A DNA stretch of 49,600 bases, taken from JBEVEP01 sp040512755 (GTDB lineage Bacteria > Pseudomonadota > Alphaproteobacteria > Rhizobiales > Rhizobiaceae). A program made the position numbers and the translations under genes. The notes beneath the pieces were generated by a model. The model ran no database searches. It saw only the letters and a list, made by a program, of their open reading frames with translations, and was not told where the DNA came from. Of this stretch, positions 42,317 to 49,600 are shown one piece after another. The stretch covers positions 1 to 49,600 of the forward strand of contig JBEVEP010000049.1 in assembly GCA_040512755.1 (NCBI GenBank), read 5' to 3'. Position 1 is the first letter of the stretch, and every line of letters begins with the position of its first letter.

Positions 42317-43549
42317 ATGGTGCCAAACACTCTTGCAATCTTCATCGGACTTTTTCTTGCAGGCGTCAACGCTCCCTCCGCCTTCGCGCAGGAGACGCCG
42401 CAGCCCCGGCAACCGGCCAAGCAGCAACAACCCGTTGAAATCCGGATCGGCTATCTTCGCGCCTATGCCCCACAACTGGCGCTGTCAGTTCTTGACGTCC
42501 CGCCGCGCGATGAGGGCGTTGCTGGAGCGAATGTCGCAATTGCCGACAACAACACGACGGGCAAGTTCCTGGGTCAGGAATTCACGCTCGATGTCACTGA
42601 AGTGAAACCGGACGCCGATGTCGTGCCGGTGTTCAAGGAAATGATAGCAAAGGGGGATCGCTATGTGCTCGCCGACATTTCCGCCACCCAGCTTCTGTCC
42701 GTCGCCGACATGGCGCGCGATGCCGGCGTGCTGATTTTCAACGTCGGCGCCACTGACGATATTCTGCGCGAAGAGGAATGCCGCGCTAACGTGTTCCATA
42801 CCGCGCCCACTCGCACCATGCTGGCGGACGGGCTGGCGCAATATCTGATCTGGAAGCAGTGGCGGAACTGGGTGCTGCTCTATGGCTCCCACGAGCGCGA
42901 CCAGCTTTTTGCCGATGCGCTTCGCCGCGCTGCGACGCGCTTCGGCGGTGAAATCGTCGCCGAGAAGGAATTCAAGGACACCGGCACCGCGCGGCGCACG
43001 GATTCCGGCGTGGTTCAAATCCAGCGGCAGATGCCGGTATTCACGCAGGACCTTCCGGATCACGATGTGGTTCTGGTTGCGGACGAAAGCGAAGTGTTCG
43101 GCACCTATGTGCCGTTCAGAACCTGGATCCCCCGCCCTGTCGCCGGCACGGCCGGGCTGATCCCATCCGCATGGCATCCGGCCAGCGAGCAATGGGGCGG
43201 CACCCAAATCCAGAACCGGTTCGCCAAGGCGAATGGCCGGCGCATGCTGTCGAAGGACATGGCGGCATGGACTGCCGCGCGCATCCTCGGTGAAGCCGCA
43301 ACGCGCACGCAAGGGGCCGATGCGCAGAAAATCAGCGCGTTCATCCGCTCTCCCGATTTCTCCATCGCCGCGTTCAAAGGGCAGAAACTGACTTTCCGGC
43401 CTTGGAACTGGCAGCTTCGTCAGCCGATCTTCCTTGGAGACGGACGGTCTGTCGTGACGACATCGCCGCAGGAAGGCTTTCTGCATCAGGTGTCGGAGCT
43501 CGACACGCTCGGCATCGATGAACCGGAGACGAAATGCGTTTTTAAGTAG
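42317..43549 (+). CDS. lutA: Periplasmic binding protein of PQQ-dehydrogenase-associated / lanthanide-type ABC system
   Basis: The 410-residue exported protein begins with a signal peptide (MVPNTLAIFIGLFLAGVNAPSAFAQ split at cleavage) from the ATG at 42317, with GGGAAGAG upstream; a GTG at 42293 would add 8 residues. The mature chain is a Liv-like periplasmic binding fold specific to the PQQ-alcohol-dehydrogenase-associated family, with RIGYLRAYAPQLALSVLDVPPRDEG and GIDEPETKCVFK at the end. Homologues are LutA of Methylorubrum lanthanide uptake and the binding protein of the Ped ABC system. The ligand is unproven. Confidence 0.75.
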   Translation: MVPNTLAIFIGLFLAGVNAPSAFAQETPQPRQPAKQQQPVEIRIGYLRAYAPQLALSVLDVPPRDEGVAGANVAIADNNTTGKFLGQEFTLDVTEVKPDADVVPVFKEMIAKGDRYVLADISATQLLSVADMARDAGVLIFNVGATDDILREEECRANVFHTAPTRTMLADGLAQYLIWKQWRNWVLLYGSHERDQLFADALRRAATRFGGEIVAEKEFKDTGTARRTDSGVVQIQRQMPVFTQDLPDHDVVLVADESEVFGTYVPFRTWIPRPVAGTAGLIPSAWHPASEQWGGTQIQNRFAKANGRRMLSKDMAAWTAARILGEAATRTQGADAQKISAFIRSPDFSIAAFKGQKLTFRPWNWQLRQPIFLGDGRSVVTTSPQEGFLHQVSELDTLGIDEPETKCVFK

Positions 43550-43569
43550 CAGGTTAGAGGAGGAACTTG

Positions 43570-44544
43570 ATGGCAAGACGACTGTTCGCGCTGGCCGGCG
43601 CAATGGCCGCCCTAATCTCCGCCACCCCCGCATCGGCCTACATGGTCTACGTATCCAACGAAAAGGACAACACGATATCGGTGATCGATTCCGCCACTAT
43701 GGAAGTCGTCAAGACCGTGAATGTCGGCCAACGCCCCCGCGGCATCACGATCTCGCACGACGGCAAGTTCATCTACCTTTGCGCCAGCGACGACGACACG
43801 ATCGAGGTGATCGACACTGCGACCTTCGAAATCGTCGGCACCTTGCCGTCCGGCCCGGACCCCGAACTGTTCGTGCTCTCGCCCGACGGCAAGACGCTCT
43901 ATGTCGCCAATGAGGACGACAATCTCGTCACCGTCATCGACATCGAAGGAAAGAACGTCATTGCCGAGATTCCGGTCGGCGTCGAGCCGGAGGGCATGGG
44001 GATCAGCCCCGATGGAAAGACCATGGTCAACACGTCGGAAACGACGAACATGGCGCATTTCATCGACACATCGACCCATGAGATTACTCACAACGTGCTT
44101 GTGGACGCGCGTCCACGTTTCGTGGAGTTCACGCCCGACGGGACGGAGGCGTGGGTGAGCGCTGAAATCGGCGGTACTGTCTCGGTGATCGACAATGCGA
44201 CGCGTGAGGTGAAGAAGAAGATCACCTTCGAGATACCCGGCCTTCGCGCGGAGGCAATCCAGCCCGTGGGCATCCGCATCACTGCCGATGGCAAGAAGGG
44301 ATATGTGGCGCTCGGCCCGGCGAACCGGGTCGCGGTGGTCAATACCGAGACCTATGAGGTCGAGAAGTATGTGCTGGTCGGCCAGCGTGTCTGGCAACTC
44401 GCTTTCACGCCGGACCAGAAGACGATCATCAGCACCAACGGAGTTTCCAACGATATCACCTTCATTGATGTGGCGACGGACGAACCGGTCCAGTCGGTTA
44501 CGGTCGGCGCTTTGCCATGGGGTGTTGTCGTTTCGCCCAACTGA
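43570..44544 (+). CDS. Exported YVTN-family beta-propeller protein
   Basis: A 324-residue secreted protein with signal peptide (cleavage near ASA, 21-23) and about seven YVTN-type blades, each with a VxVID core and SPDGKTLYVAN-like strand. The ATG at 43570 follows GAGGAGG. Acidic turn motifs occur in NEKDNT (30-35), SDDDT (73-77) and NEDDN (114-118), possible metal-binding loops. The family accompanies PQQ-dehydrogenase ABC systems; the corresponding member of the lut cluster has been linked to lanthanide binding. Location is periplasmic. Confidence 0.85.
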   Translation: MARRLFALAGAMAALISATPASAYMVYVSNEKDNTISVIDSATMEVVKTVNVGQRPRGITISHDGKFIYLCASDDDTIEVIDTATFEIVGTLPSGPDPELFVLSPDGKTLYVANEDDNLVTVIDIEGKNVIAEIPVGVEPEGMGISPDGKTMVNTSETTNMAHFIDTSTHEITHNVLVDARPRFVEFTPDGTEAWVSAEIGGTVSVIDNATREVKKKITFEIPGLRAEAIQPVGIRITADGKKGYVALGPANRVAVVNTETYEVEKYVLVGQRVWQLAFTPDQKTIISTNGVSNDITFIDVATDEPVQSVTVGALPWGVVVSPN

Positions 44545-44582
44545 ATCGGTTTTTCAGCAAAAACGATCAAGGTGAGGAAATC

Positions 44583-45077
44583 ATGAGGAAATTGCTTGTA
44601 ACCTCCGTTGCCGCATTCGCCTGCCTGATGCTGGTTGGATCGCAGGTCTGGGCGCAGGACGCTGACGATGATGACGAGGGTGCCGCGCCCGCTGAGGCAG
44701 CGCCTGCTGCTGGCGCCGAGAAGCCGACGCGGGCGAGCAAGGATGTGCCCGAACTTATCCTCGGAACCAAGGAGGACCAGTTCACCGCCAACCAGAAGGA
44801 TTTCCAGCTGATCGCCGGGCAAGGCTATCGCTGGAAGATCTCGGCGGCCGGCGGTCTGGAGTACAAGTTCCACACCGACCTGTTCCGCAATGTCTGGATG
44901 AACCAGATCGTCATCGAGGATCTCGAAGTGCACATGAACGGCGCCCCTGCCTGGCTGGAGTTCGACGCCGACGGAACGATCCAGGTCCAGTTCACGACGG
45001 TGCGGCCGGGTATCTACACCTGGTCGGTTCCTGATCTCGCAGACAAGGGCATGAAGGGGACGATCACGATCAAATAG
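44583..45077 (+). CDS. Small exported acidic protein of the PQQ/lanthanide-type cluster
   Basis: The 164-residue protein has a signal peptide (cleavage near WAQ, 23-25), then an Asp/Glu run (DADDDDEG, 26-33), an Ala/Pro-rich linker (34-50) and a C-terminal beta-rich domain (about 55-164) resembling a cupredoxin fold. The mature part has no cysteine, so a blue-copper site is unlikely; His97, His117 and Met157 are the only candidate ligands. GGTGAGG precedes the ATG. Its place between the propeller and the ABC ATPase suggests a periplasmic partner of the transporter. I cannot name a function. Confidence 0.75.
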   Translation: MRKLLVTSVAAFACLMLVGSQVWAQDADDDDEGAAPAEAAPAAGAEKPTRASKDVPELILGTKEDQFTANQKDFQLIAGQGYRWKISAAGGLEYKFHTDLFRNVWMNQIVIEDLEVHMNGAPAWLEFDADGTIQVQFTTVRPGIYTWSVPDLADKGMKGTITIK

Positions 45078-45126
45078 ACCTTCCGTATGCGTCCGGGTAC
45101 GCTAGCTATTGGCAAGGGTACCCACC

Positions 45127-45933
45127 ATGACAGGAAACGGCGGCGTGCAGCATGTGAGGACAGCTGGTGGGGGAAACGGCGTGGCAGCCCTCGACGTCGC
45201 GGGGGTCAGTCATTCGTATGGCGCCAAGCGCGCGCTGAACAATGTCTCGTTCTCGATCGCGCCGGCGAGCTTCACCGTGCTTCTCGGGCTCAACGGAGCC
45301 GGCAAGACGACGCTGTTTTCGCTGATCAGCCGTCTCTACGATACGCGGCAGGGATCAATCCGCATCTTCGGCCATGATATCAGCCGGCAGTCGGGCGAAG
45401 CCTTGCGGCGTCTTGGCATCGTGTTTCAGTCCCGGACACTCGATCTCGACCTCAGCGTCAACCAGAACCTCTCCTACCACGCGTCGCTCCATGGAATAGG
45501 CGCGTCAGAAGCGCGCCAGCGTATCGACGCCGTTCTGCAGACGGTCGGGATGAGCGGGCGGCTTCATGATAAGGCGCGCAGCCTCTCCGGCGGCCAGATG
45601 CGCCGCATCGAGATCGCGCGCGCCCTGTTGCATCGGCCGCCTCTGCTGTTGCTCGATGAGGCGACGGTCGGGCTCGACATCCAGTCGCGCGCCGGCATCC
45701 TGGCCAATATCCGCAACCTCGTCGAAGTCGAAGGGATCAGCGTCTTCTGGGCCACGCATCTCATCGACGAGGTCGATACCGGGGACGACGTGGCCGTGCT
45801 TTCCGAGGGCAATCTGGTCGCCAAAGGCGCAGTTTCCGACGTCATTCGATCGCATGGCGCGAAAACGATCAGCGAAGCATTTTCCCGCCTGAGCCGGGGA
45901 AGCCAGGCCGTTAGCCCGGAGGGGACGTCATGA
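45127..45933 (+). CDS. lutE: ABC transporter ATP-binding protein (PQQ/lanthanide-type system)
   Basis: The 268-residue ATPase carries the Walker A motif GLNGAGKTT, a Q-loop (FQSRTLDLDLS), the signature LSGGQMRRIEIARAL and Walker B LLLLDEATVGLD with the switch ATH. It belongs to the branch found with PQQ-dependent alcohol dehydrogenases (PedB, LutE). I chose the ATG at 45127; a TTG at 45109 would add 6 residues. The stop overlaps the permease start by 4 bp (ATGA). Confidence 0.8.
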   Translation: MTGNGGVQHVRTAGGGNGVAALDVAGVSHSYGAKRALNNVSFSIAPASFTVLLGLNGAGKTTLFSLISRLYDTRQGSIRIFGHDISRQSGEALRRLGIVFQSRTLDLDLSVNQNLSYHASLHGIGASEARQRIDAVLQTVGMSGRLHDKARSLSGGQMRRIEIARALLHRPPLLLLDEATVGLDIQSRAGILANIRNLVEVEGISVFWATHLIDEVDTGDDVAVLSEGNLVAKGAVSDVIRSHGAKTISEAFSRLSRGSQAVSPEGTS

Positions 45934-46808
45934 GCGCGCCTCTCGCCGAGCAGGCCCCGCAAACCGGTGTCATGCCGTTGCGCGCCGATCGCTTCAGCCT
46001 CGGCAACTATCTTGTGTGCCTGCGCGGAATTCTGGTTCGCGAGGGTTTGCGCTTCGTCCATCAGCGCGAGCGCTTCATTTCTTCGCTGGTGAGGCCGCTA
46101 TTGTGGCTATTCATCTTCGCAGCCGGTTTTCGACAGGTCCTGGGCGTGTCGATCATCCCGCCATACAAGACCTATGTGTTGTACGAGGTGTACATCACGC
46201 CTGGTCTCTGCGGCATGATCCTGCTTTTCAGCGGCATGCAATCGTCTCTCTCCATGGTCTACGACCGTGAAATGGGCAATATGCGAACGCTCCTTGTGAG
46301 CCCCTTTCCCCGCTGGTTCCTGCTGGTTTCCAAGCTGCTCGCCGGTGTGGCTGTAGCGATTGCGCAAGTCTATGCTTTTCTTGCCATCGCTTGGTTCTGG
46401 GGCGTGAAGGCTCCACCACTTGGTTATCTCATGGTTCTGCCGGCCCTCTTCCTGGGCGGGCTGATGCTGGGGTCGCTCGGACTGCTCCTTTCATCCATGA
46501 TCAAGCAGCTTGAAAACTTCGCCGGCGTCATGAACTTCGTGATCTTTCCGATGTATTTCGCCTCCCCTGCCCTCTATCCGCTCTGGCGAATCCAGGAGGC
46601 AAGCCCGCTGCTCTACAAGATCTGCCTGGCCAATCCCTTTTCCTATGCTGTCGAACTGGTTCGCTTCGCGTTTTACGGTCAGGTGGAATGGATCTCGCTG
46701 GCCGTGGTGACCGGATGCACCGTGCTCTTTCTAGCCGCTGCAATCATCGCCTACGATCCCTCACGCGGCCTGATGAACCGGAAGCAGGACACGGGAGGTA
46801 ACGGCTGA
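45930..46808 (+). CDS. lutF: ABC-2 type permease (PQQ/lanthanide-type system)
   Basis: The 292-residue permease has about six membrane segments and ABC-2 family features: FISSLVRPLLWLFIFAAGF near the N-terminus, YDREMGNMRTLLVSPFPRWF (coupling region) and ICLANPFSYAVELVRFA. It pairs with the ATPase just upstream (4-bp overlap) and shares one base with the next gene. ABC-2 permeases are usually exporters, so use with a periplasmic binding protein in an uptake system is unusual but shared by the Ped/Lut family. Confidence 0.8.
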   Translation: MSAPLAEQAPQTGVMPLRADRFSLGNYLVCLRGILVREGLRFVHQRERFISSLVRPLLWLFIFAAGFRQVLGVSIIPPYKTYVLYEVYITPGLCGMILLFSGMQSSLSMVYDREMGNMRTLLVSPFPRWFLLVSKLLAGVAVAIAQVYAFLAIAWFWGVKAPPLGYLMVLPALFLGGLMLGSLGLLLSSMIKQLENFAGVMNFVIFPMYFASPALYPLWRIQEASPLLYKICLANPFSYAVELVRFAFYGQVEWISLAVVTGCTVLFLAAAIIAYDPSRGLMNRKQDTGGNG

Positions 46809-47440
46809 TGCGGCGCAGAGTGCTTCTCCGCAATGCCGTCGCCATGGCGTTTCTTGCGGCGGCCGTCCAATCCGCCCTTGCTGCGTCAAGCCATGATCCC
46901 GACTGGCCCTGCATCCAGCGCAAAGTGCCTGAACTGTCCCTCGGCCAGATCTGGAACGGTCCAGAACTGCCGGTATCGGCAAAAGACTGGTCGAAGGATC
47001 CGGATATCTCTGCCTTGGTCACTGAACTTTCGGCACGCCGAGTGCCCATCGCGGATGCGCAGAAGGAAATTCGCGAGTTTGCAGCCAATCTTCCGGCCGA
47101 CAGATCGATCGATCTGCTTACGAGCCTCGCGCAAGGCCTGTTCGACCACATGAACGCGGAACGCTCACAGATTATCGCCGGCATCGGACGCTACGCACGC
47201 AATCAGACCGAACTGGCGGCAAGGCTTCGCAAGGAGGCATCCGAACTCGACGCATTGCGGGCGAAGCCGGAGGCCGATGTAAAGGATGTCGATGCGCAAA
47301 CCCAGCGCCTGACTTGGGAAACGCGGATCTTCGAAGAGCGTGTTCAGTCGCTGACCTATGTCTGCGAAGTTCCGACATTGATCGAGCAAAGGCTGTTCGC
47401 GCTCGCCAAGACGATCGCAGAGGTTCTCCCCAAGGAATAG
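46808..47440 (+). CDS. Exported protein closing the ABC cluster (LutG-like)
   Basis: The 210-residue protein has a signal peptide (MRRRVLLRNAVAMAFLAAAV, cleavage near ALA, 24-26), a conserved-looking DWPCIQRKVPELS...IWNGPEL region, and a long helical, Glu/Arg-rich part (about 65-205). Cys35 and Cys186 could form one disulfide linking both ends. Its start codon shares one base with the permease stop. It probably assists the transporter in the periplasm, by position only; no enzymatic motif is seen. Confidence 0.7.
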   Translation: MRRRVLLRNAVAMAFLAAAVQSALAASSHDPDWPCIQRKVPELSLGQIWNGPELPVSAKDWSKDPDISALVTELSARRVPIADAQKEIREFAANLPADRSIDLLTSLAQGLFDHMNAERSQIIAGIGRYARNQTELAARLRKEASELDALRAKPEADVKDVDAQTQRLTWETRIFEERVQSLTYVCEVPTLIEQRLFALAKTIAEVLPKE

Positions 47441-48385
47441 CTACATTGCGGACGCTATGGCGGGGTAGAGCTTCCCGAGCATGGGCAGATACATGGCGCC
47501 TTTGCGCATCAGGAAGTCATGGAAGGTTGCCATCGCCGGCGAGATCGCACGGTCGGTGCGCATGACCGCGAACCACTGACGGCGGACCGGCATGCCGACG
47601 ACATCCAGAATGATGAGCCGCCCCGACTCCACCTCCGACGCGATCGTATGAGCTGAAATGAAGGCGATGCCGAGACCTGCCATTACCGCTTGCTTGATCG
47701 TCTCGTTCGAGCCCATTTCGACGCCCAGATCGTCAATTCGGCCCGGCAACTCGCCAAGGAAAATTTCGAGCGATATCCGGGTGCCCGAACCCGGCTCCCT
47801 GATCAGGAAACTCTCCTCGCCTATCCGTTCCTTCGATATGTCGCGTGCCGTCGCAAGCGGGTGCTCCGGGGAAGCAATGATAACCAGCGGATGATCGCCA
47901 AAGGCCGAGGCTCGCAGGGGGATGTCCTTCGCCGGGCGCCCCATCAGTGCGATGTCAACATCATGGCTCTTGAGGCTAGCGATGATATCGGCTCGGTTGC
48001 CAACAATCAGCCGCATATCAATGTTGGGAAATTCCTTCATGAAGGCTGCCATCAGCCGTGGCGCGAAATATTTGGCGGTCGAGACGACACCGAGGCGAAG
48101 GCTGCCGCTGCGGACACCTTTGATGGCATCCAGCTGGTCTTCGAGCAGACGAAGGCGCTCCTCCACAGCCTGCACCGCGTCAAGGAAAGCCAGACCTGCG
48201 GCAGTGGGACGCATGCCCTCGGTCGTCCGATCGAAAAGCGCCAGGCCTACCTCCTCCTCCGCTTGCCGAAGCTGGATCGTAACGGCTGGAGACGACAGGC
48301 CTAACTCCTTGGCCGCATTGACGATCTTGCCTTGGCTGACAATCGCCTGAACGGCCCGGAATTGCTTGAAGGTGAGGTTACGCAT
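47441..48385 (-). CDS. cbbR: LysR-type regulator CbbR
   Basis: The 314-residue LysR protein has the N-terminal HTH (LTFKQFRAVQAIVSQGKIVNAAKEL split across 4-28, then SSPAVTIQLRQAEEEVG) and the LysR substrate-binding domain. It is divergent from cbbF and the phosphoribulokinase gene, the classic arrangement of CbbR, which activates Calvin-cycle genes. Its stop codon abuts that of the preceding plus-strand gene: the shared palindrome TAGCTA (47438-47443) supplies both stops. Confidence 0.92.
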   Translation of the reverse strand: MRNLTFKQFRAVQAIVSQGKIVNAAKELGLSSPAVTIQLRQAEEEVGLALFDRTTEGMRPTAAGLAFLDAVQAVEERLRLLEDQLDAIKGVRSGSLRLGVVSTAKYFAPRLMAAFMKEFPNIDMRLIVGNRADIIASLKSHDVDIALMGRPAKDIPLRASAFGDHPLVIIASPEHPLATARDISKERIGEESFLIREPGSGTRISLEIFLGELPGRIDDLGVEMGSNETIKQAVMAGLGIAFISAHTIASEVESGRLIILDVVGMPVRRQWFAVMRTDRAISPAMATFHDFLMRKGAMYLPMLGKLYPAIASAM

Positions 48386-48415
48386 TGCCGACAGTAAGAG
48401 TTTTTTATCTGCTCT

Positions 48416-48435
48416 GTAAAGTTATTAAAATTTAC
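48416..48435. promoter_or_regulatory. Candidate CbbR binding site and cbb promoter region
   Basis: GTAAA (48416-48420) and TTTAC (48431-48435) form an inverted repeat around a 10-bp AT-rich centre, fitting the T-N11-A logic of LysR operators. It lies between cbbR (start 48385) and cbbF (start 48501), in the only AT-rich stretch of the interval (about 48400-48440). Confidence 0.5.
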
Positions 48436-48500
48436 TTATCACTCCGAGCTCGTAGTCTCGCCCCGAAGTCCGGCCTTAAGCGCCGGTCCGGGAGGAAAAG

Positions 48501-49544
48501 ATGAACGCGGCAACGCTCGACGCTTTTCTGAATTCCTACGTGGGCACGGACAGCCTGCGTTCAGCTGTGGCCGCGACCGTTCATCAATTGGCGCAGGCAG
48601 CCGTAAAAATCCGGCACACCATCAATCAGGGCGTTCTCGGCGTGGCTTTTGCCGGCACACGCGGCGTCAATTCCGACGGAGATCTTCAGAAGGACCTCGA
48701 TGTGTTGGCCGACGAAGTCTTTCTCGACGCCATGCGCCAGGCCCCGGTCGCACTTTATGCGTCGGAGGAACTTGAACAGCCGGTGCTGCTGAACGGAGAA
48801 GCGCCTCTCGCCATTGCAATCGATCCCCTGGACGGCTCATCGAATATCGACACCAACGTTTCCCTCGGCACGATTTTCTCGATCCTCCCCGCAACTGGCG
48901 CGCCGGGCGCAAACCCGGCCGCCCCTTTTTTGCAGGCGGGCGAAAAACAGATCGGCGCCGGTTTCTTCATCTACGGGCCGCAACTGGCGCTCGTCCTTTC
49001 GCTCGGCAGCGGCACGCATGTCTTCGTGCTCTCGACACGGCTCGGCACGTTCGTACAGGCCTATGAGAGCCGGATCATCCCACCCCGTACCCAGGAGTTC
49101 GCCATCAATGCCGCCAACTACCGGCATTGGGACGAGGCCGTCCGCCTCTATGTCGATGATTGTCTGGAAGGCAGCGAAGGCCCGCGCGAGCGGGATTTCA
49201 ACATGCGCTGGATCGCATCCCTTGTCGCGGACTGCTACCGCATTCTGATCCGAGGCGGCGTTTTCCTCTACCCCGGCGATCAGCGCAAGGGCTACCATCA
49301 AGGCCGGCTTCGCCTCGTCTATGAAGCGAACCCGATTGCCTATCTCATCGAGCAGGCTGGCGGCGCAGCGACCGATACGGTCAACCGCATCCTCGAGATC
49401 GAGCCCGAAAGCCTGCACCAACGCACACCTGTGGTCTTCGGATCGGCGCGCGAGGTCCGCCGCATCGCTCGCTATCACACCGAACCGAGCAGCATCGGCG
49501 AGCGTGCGCCGTTGTTCGGCCATCGCGGCCTGTTCCGGGCCTGA
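48501..49544 (+). CDS. cbbF: Class I fructose-1,6-bisphosphatase (Calvin cycle type)
   Basis: The enzyme dephosphorylates fructose 1,6-bisphosphate (and possibly sedoheptulose 1,7-bisphosphate) in the Calvin cycle. The 347-residue protein has the metal-binding IDPLDGSSNIDTNVSLGTIF near 112-131, the NMRWIASLVADCYRIL region and GGVFLYPGD. The ATG follows GGGAGGAAAAG. It is first in a cbb operon divergent from cbbR and followed 15 bp later by the phosphoribulokinase start. Confidence 0.96.
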   Translation: MNAATLDAFLNSYVGTDSLRSAVAATVHQLAQAAVKIRHTINQGVLGVAFAGTRGVNSDGDLQKDLDVLADEVFLDAMRQAPVALYASEELEQPVLLNGEAPLAIAIDPLDGSSNIDTNVSLGTIFSILPATGAPGANPAAPFLQAGEKQIGAGFFIYGPQLALVLSLGSGTHVFVLSTRLGTFVQAYESRIIPPRTQEFAINAANYRHWDEAVRLYVDDCLEGSEGPRERDFNMRWIASLVADCYRILIRGGVFLYPGDQRKGYHQGRLRLVYEANPIAYLIEQAGGAATDTVNRILEIEPESLHQRTPVVFGSAREVRRIARYHTEPSSIGERAPLFGHRGLFRA

Positions 49545-49559
49545 CGAGCGGAGGACGAA

Positions 49560-49600
49560 ATGTCGGCAAAGCACCCCATCATTTCGATCACCGGCTCTTC
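49560..49600 (+). CDS. cbbP: Phosphoribulokinase, N-terminal fragment (runs off the window)
   Basis: Only 13 complete codons are present: ATG at 49560 after GCGGAGGAC, then MSAKHPIISITGS, the conserved phosphoribulokinase N-terminus leading into its ATP-binding P-loop. Position directly after cbbF supports cbbP. The rest lies beyond the window. Confidence 0.85.
   Translation, partial: MSAKHPIISITGS

Noticed and set aside
44583..45077. Calling the small exported protein a blue copper protein
   Set aside because: There is no cysteine in the mature chain and the His/Met residues do not form the cupredoxin pattern.

Overview
The window reads as chromosomal DNA of a GC-rich alphaproteobacterium, most likely a Hyphomicrobiales (Phyllobacteriaceae-like) facultative methylotroph. 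Three things point there: the archaeal-type tetrahydromethanopterin (H4MPT) and methylofuran C1 pathway, Calvin-cycle genes (cbbR, cbbF, start of cbbP), and RIME-like mosaic repeats typical of rhizobial intergenic DNA. I saw no tRNA, rRNA, phage, insertion sequence or CRISPR array.

Layout. (1) 1-440: intergenic DNA with a palindromic repeat and a terminator. (2) 441-8603: branched-chain amino acid catabolism, with a Liv-type binding protein, the branched-chain 2-oxoacid dehydrogenase operon (E1alpha, E1beta, E2, E3), an Lrp regulator and a divergent leucine dehydrogenase. (3) 8744-11468: an alpha/beta hydrolase and class I PHA synthase. (4) 11549-17648: an IclR regulator divergent from a tripartite tricarboxylate transporter operon that also carries a family III CoA-transferase and a citryl-CoA lyase-like enzyme, suggesting uptake, CoA activation and cleavage of citrate or an analogue. 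(5) 17715-22838: a YbaK-type deacylase and an aa3-type cytochrome oxidase operon (II, I, two subunit III-like proteins, IV).

(6) 23249-42001 is the core of the window. It holds fhcBADC, a pterin carbinolamine dehydratase homologue, mptG, mtdB, an ATP-grasp ligase, mch, a RimK-like ligase, a CitG-like protein, fae, a HisA-like protein, mfnF, and a compact minus-strand operon (DUF3280, mfnB-folB fusion, mfnE, dmrB, DHPS-like, DUF447). Together they oxidise formaldehyde to formate (Fae, MtdB, Mch, Fhc) and build the two cofactors, H4MPT and methylofuran. Several members have no assigned reaction.

(7) 42317-47440: an exported binding protein, a YVTN beta-propeller, a small acidic exported protein, an ABC ATPase, a permease and another exported protein. 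The set resembles the PQQ-alcohol-dehydrogenase-associated / lanthanide-uptake (lut) ABC system. (8) 47441-49600: cbbR divergent from cbbF and the first codons of phosphoribulokinase.

The physiological picture is a methylotroph that oxidises C1 units through H4MPT, possibly with a lanthanide-dependent alcohol dehydrogenase encoded elsewhere, and may refix the CO2 through the Calvin cycle.
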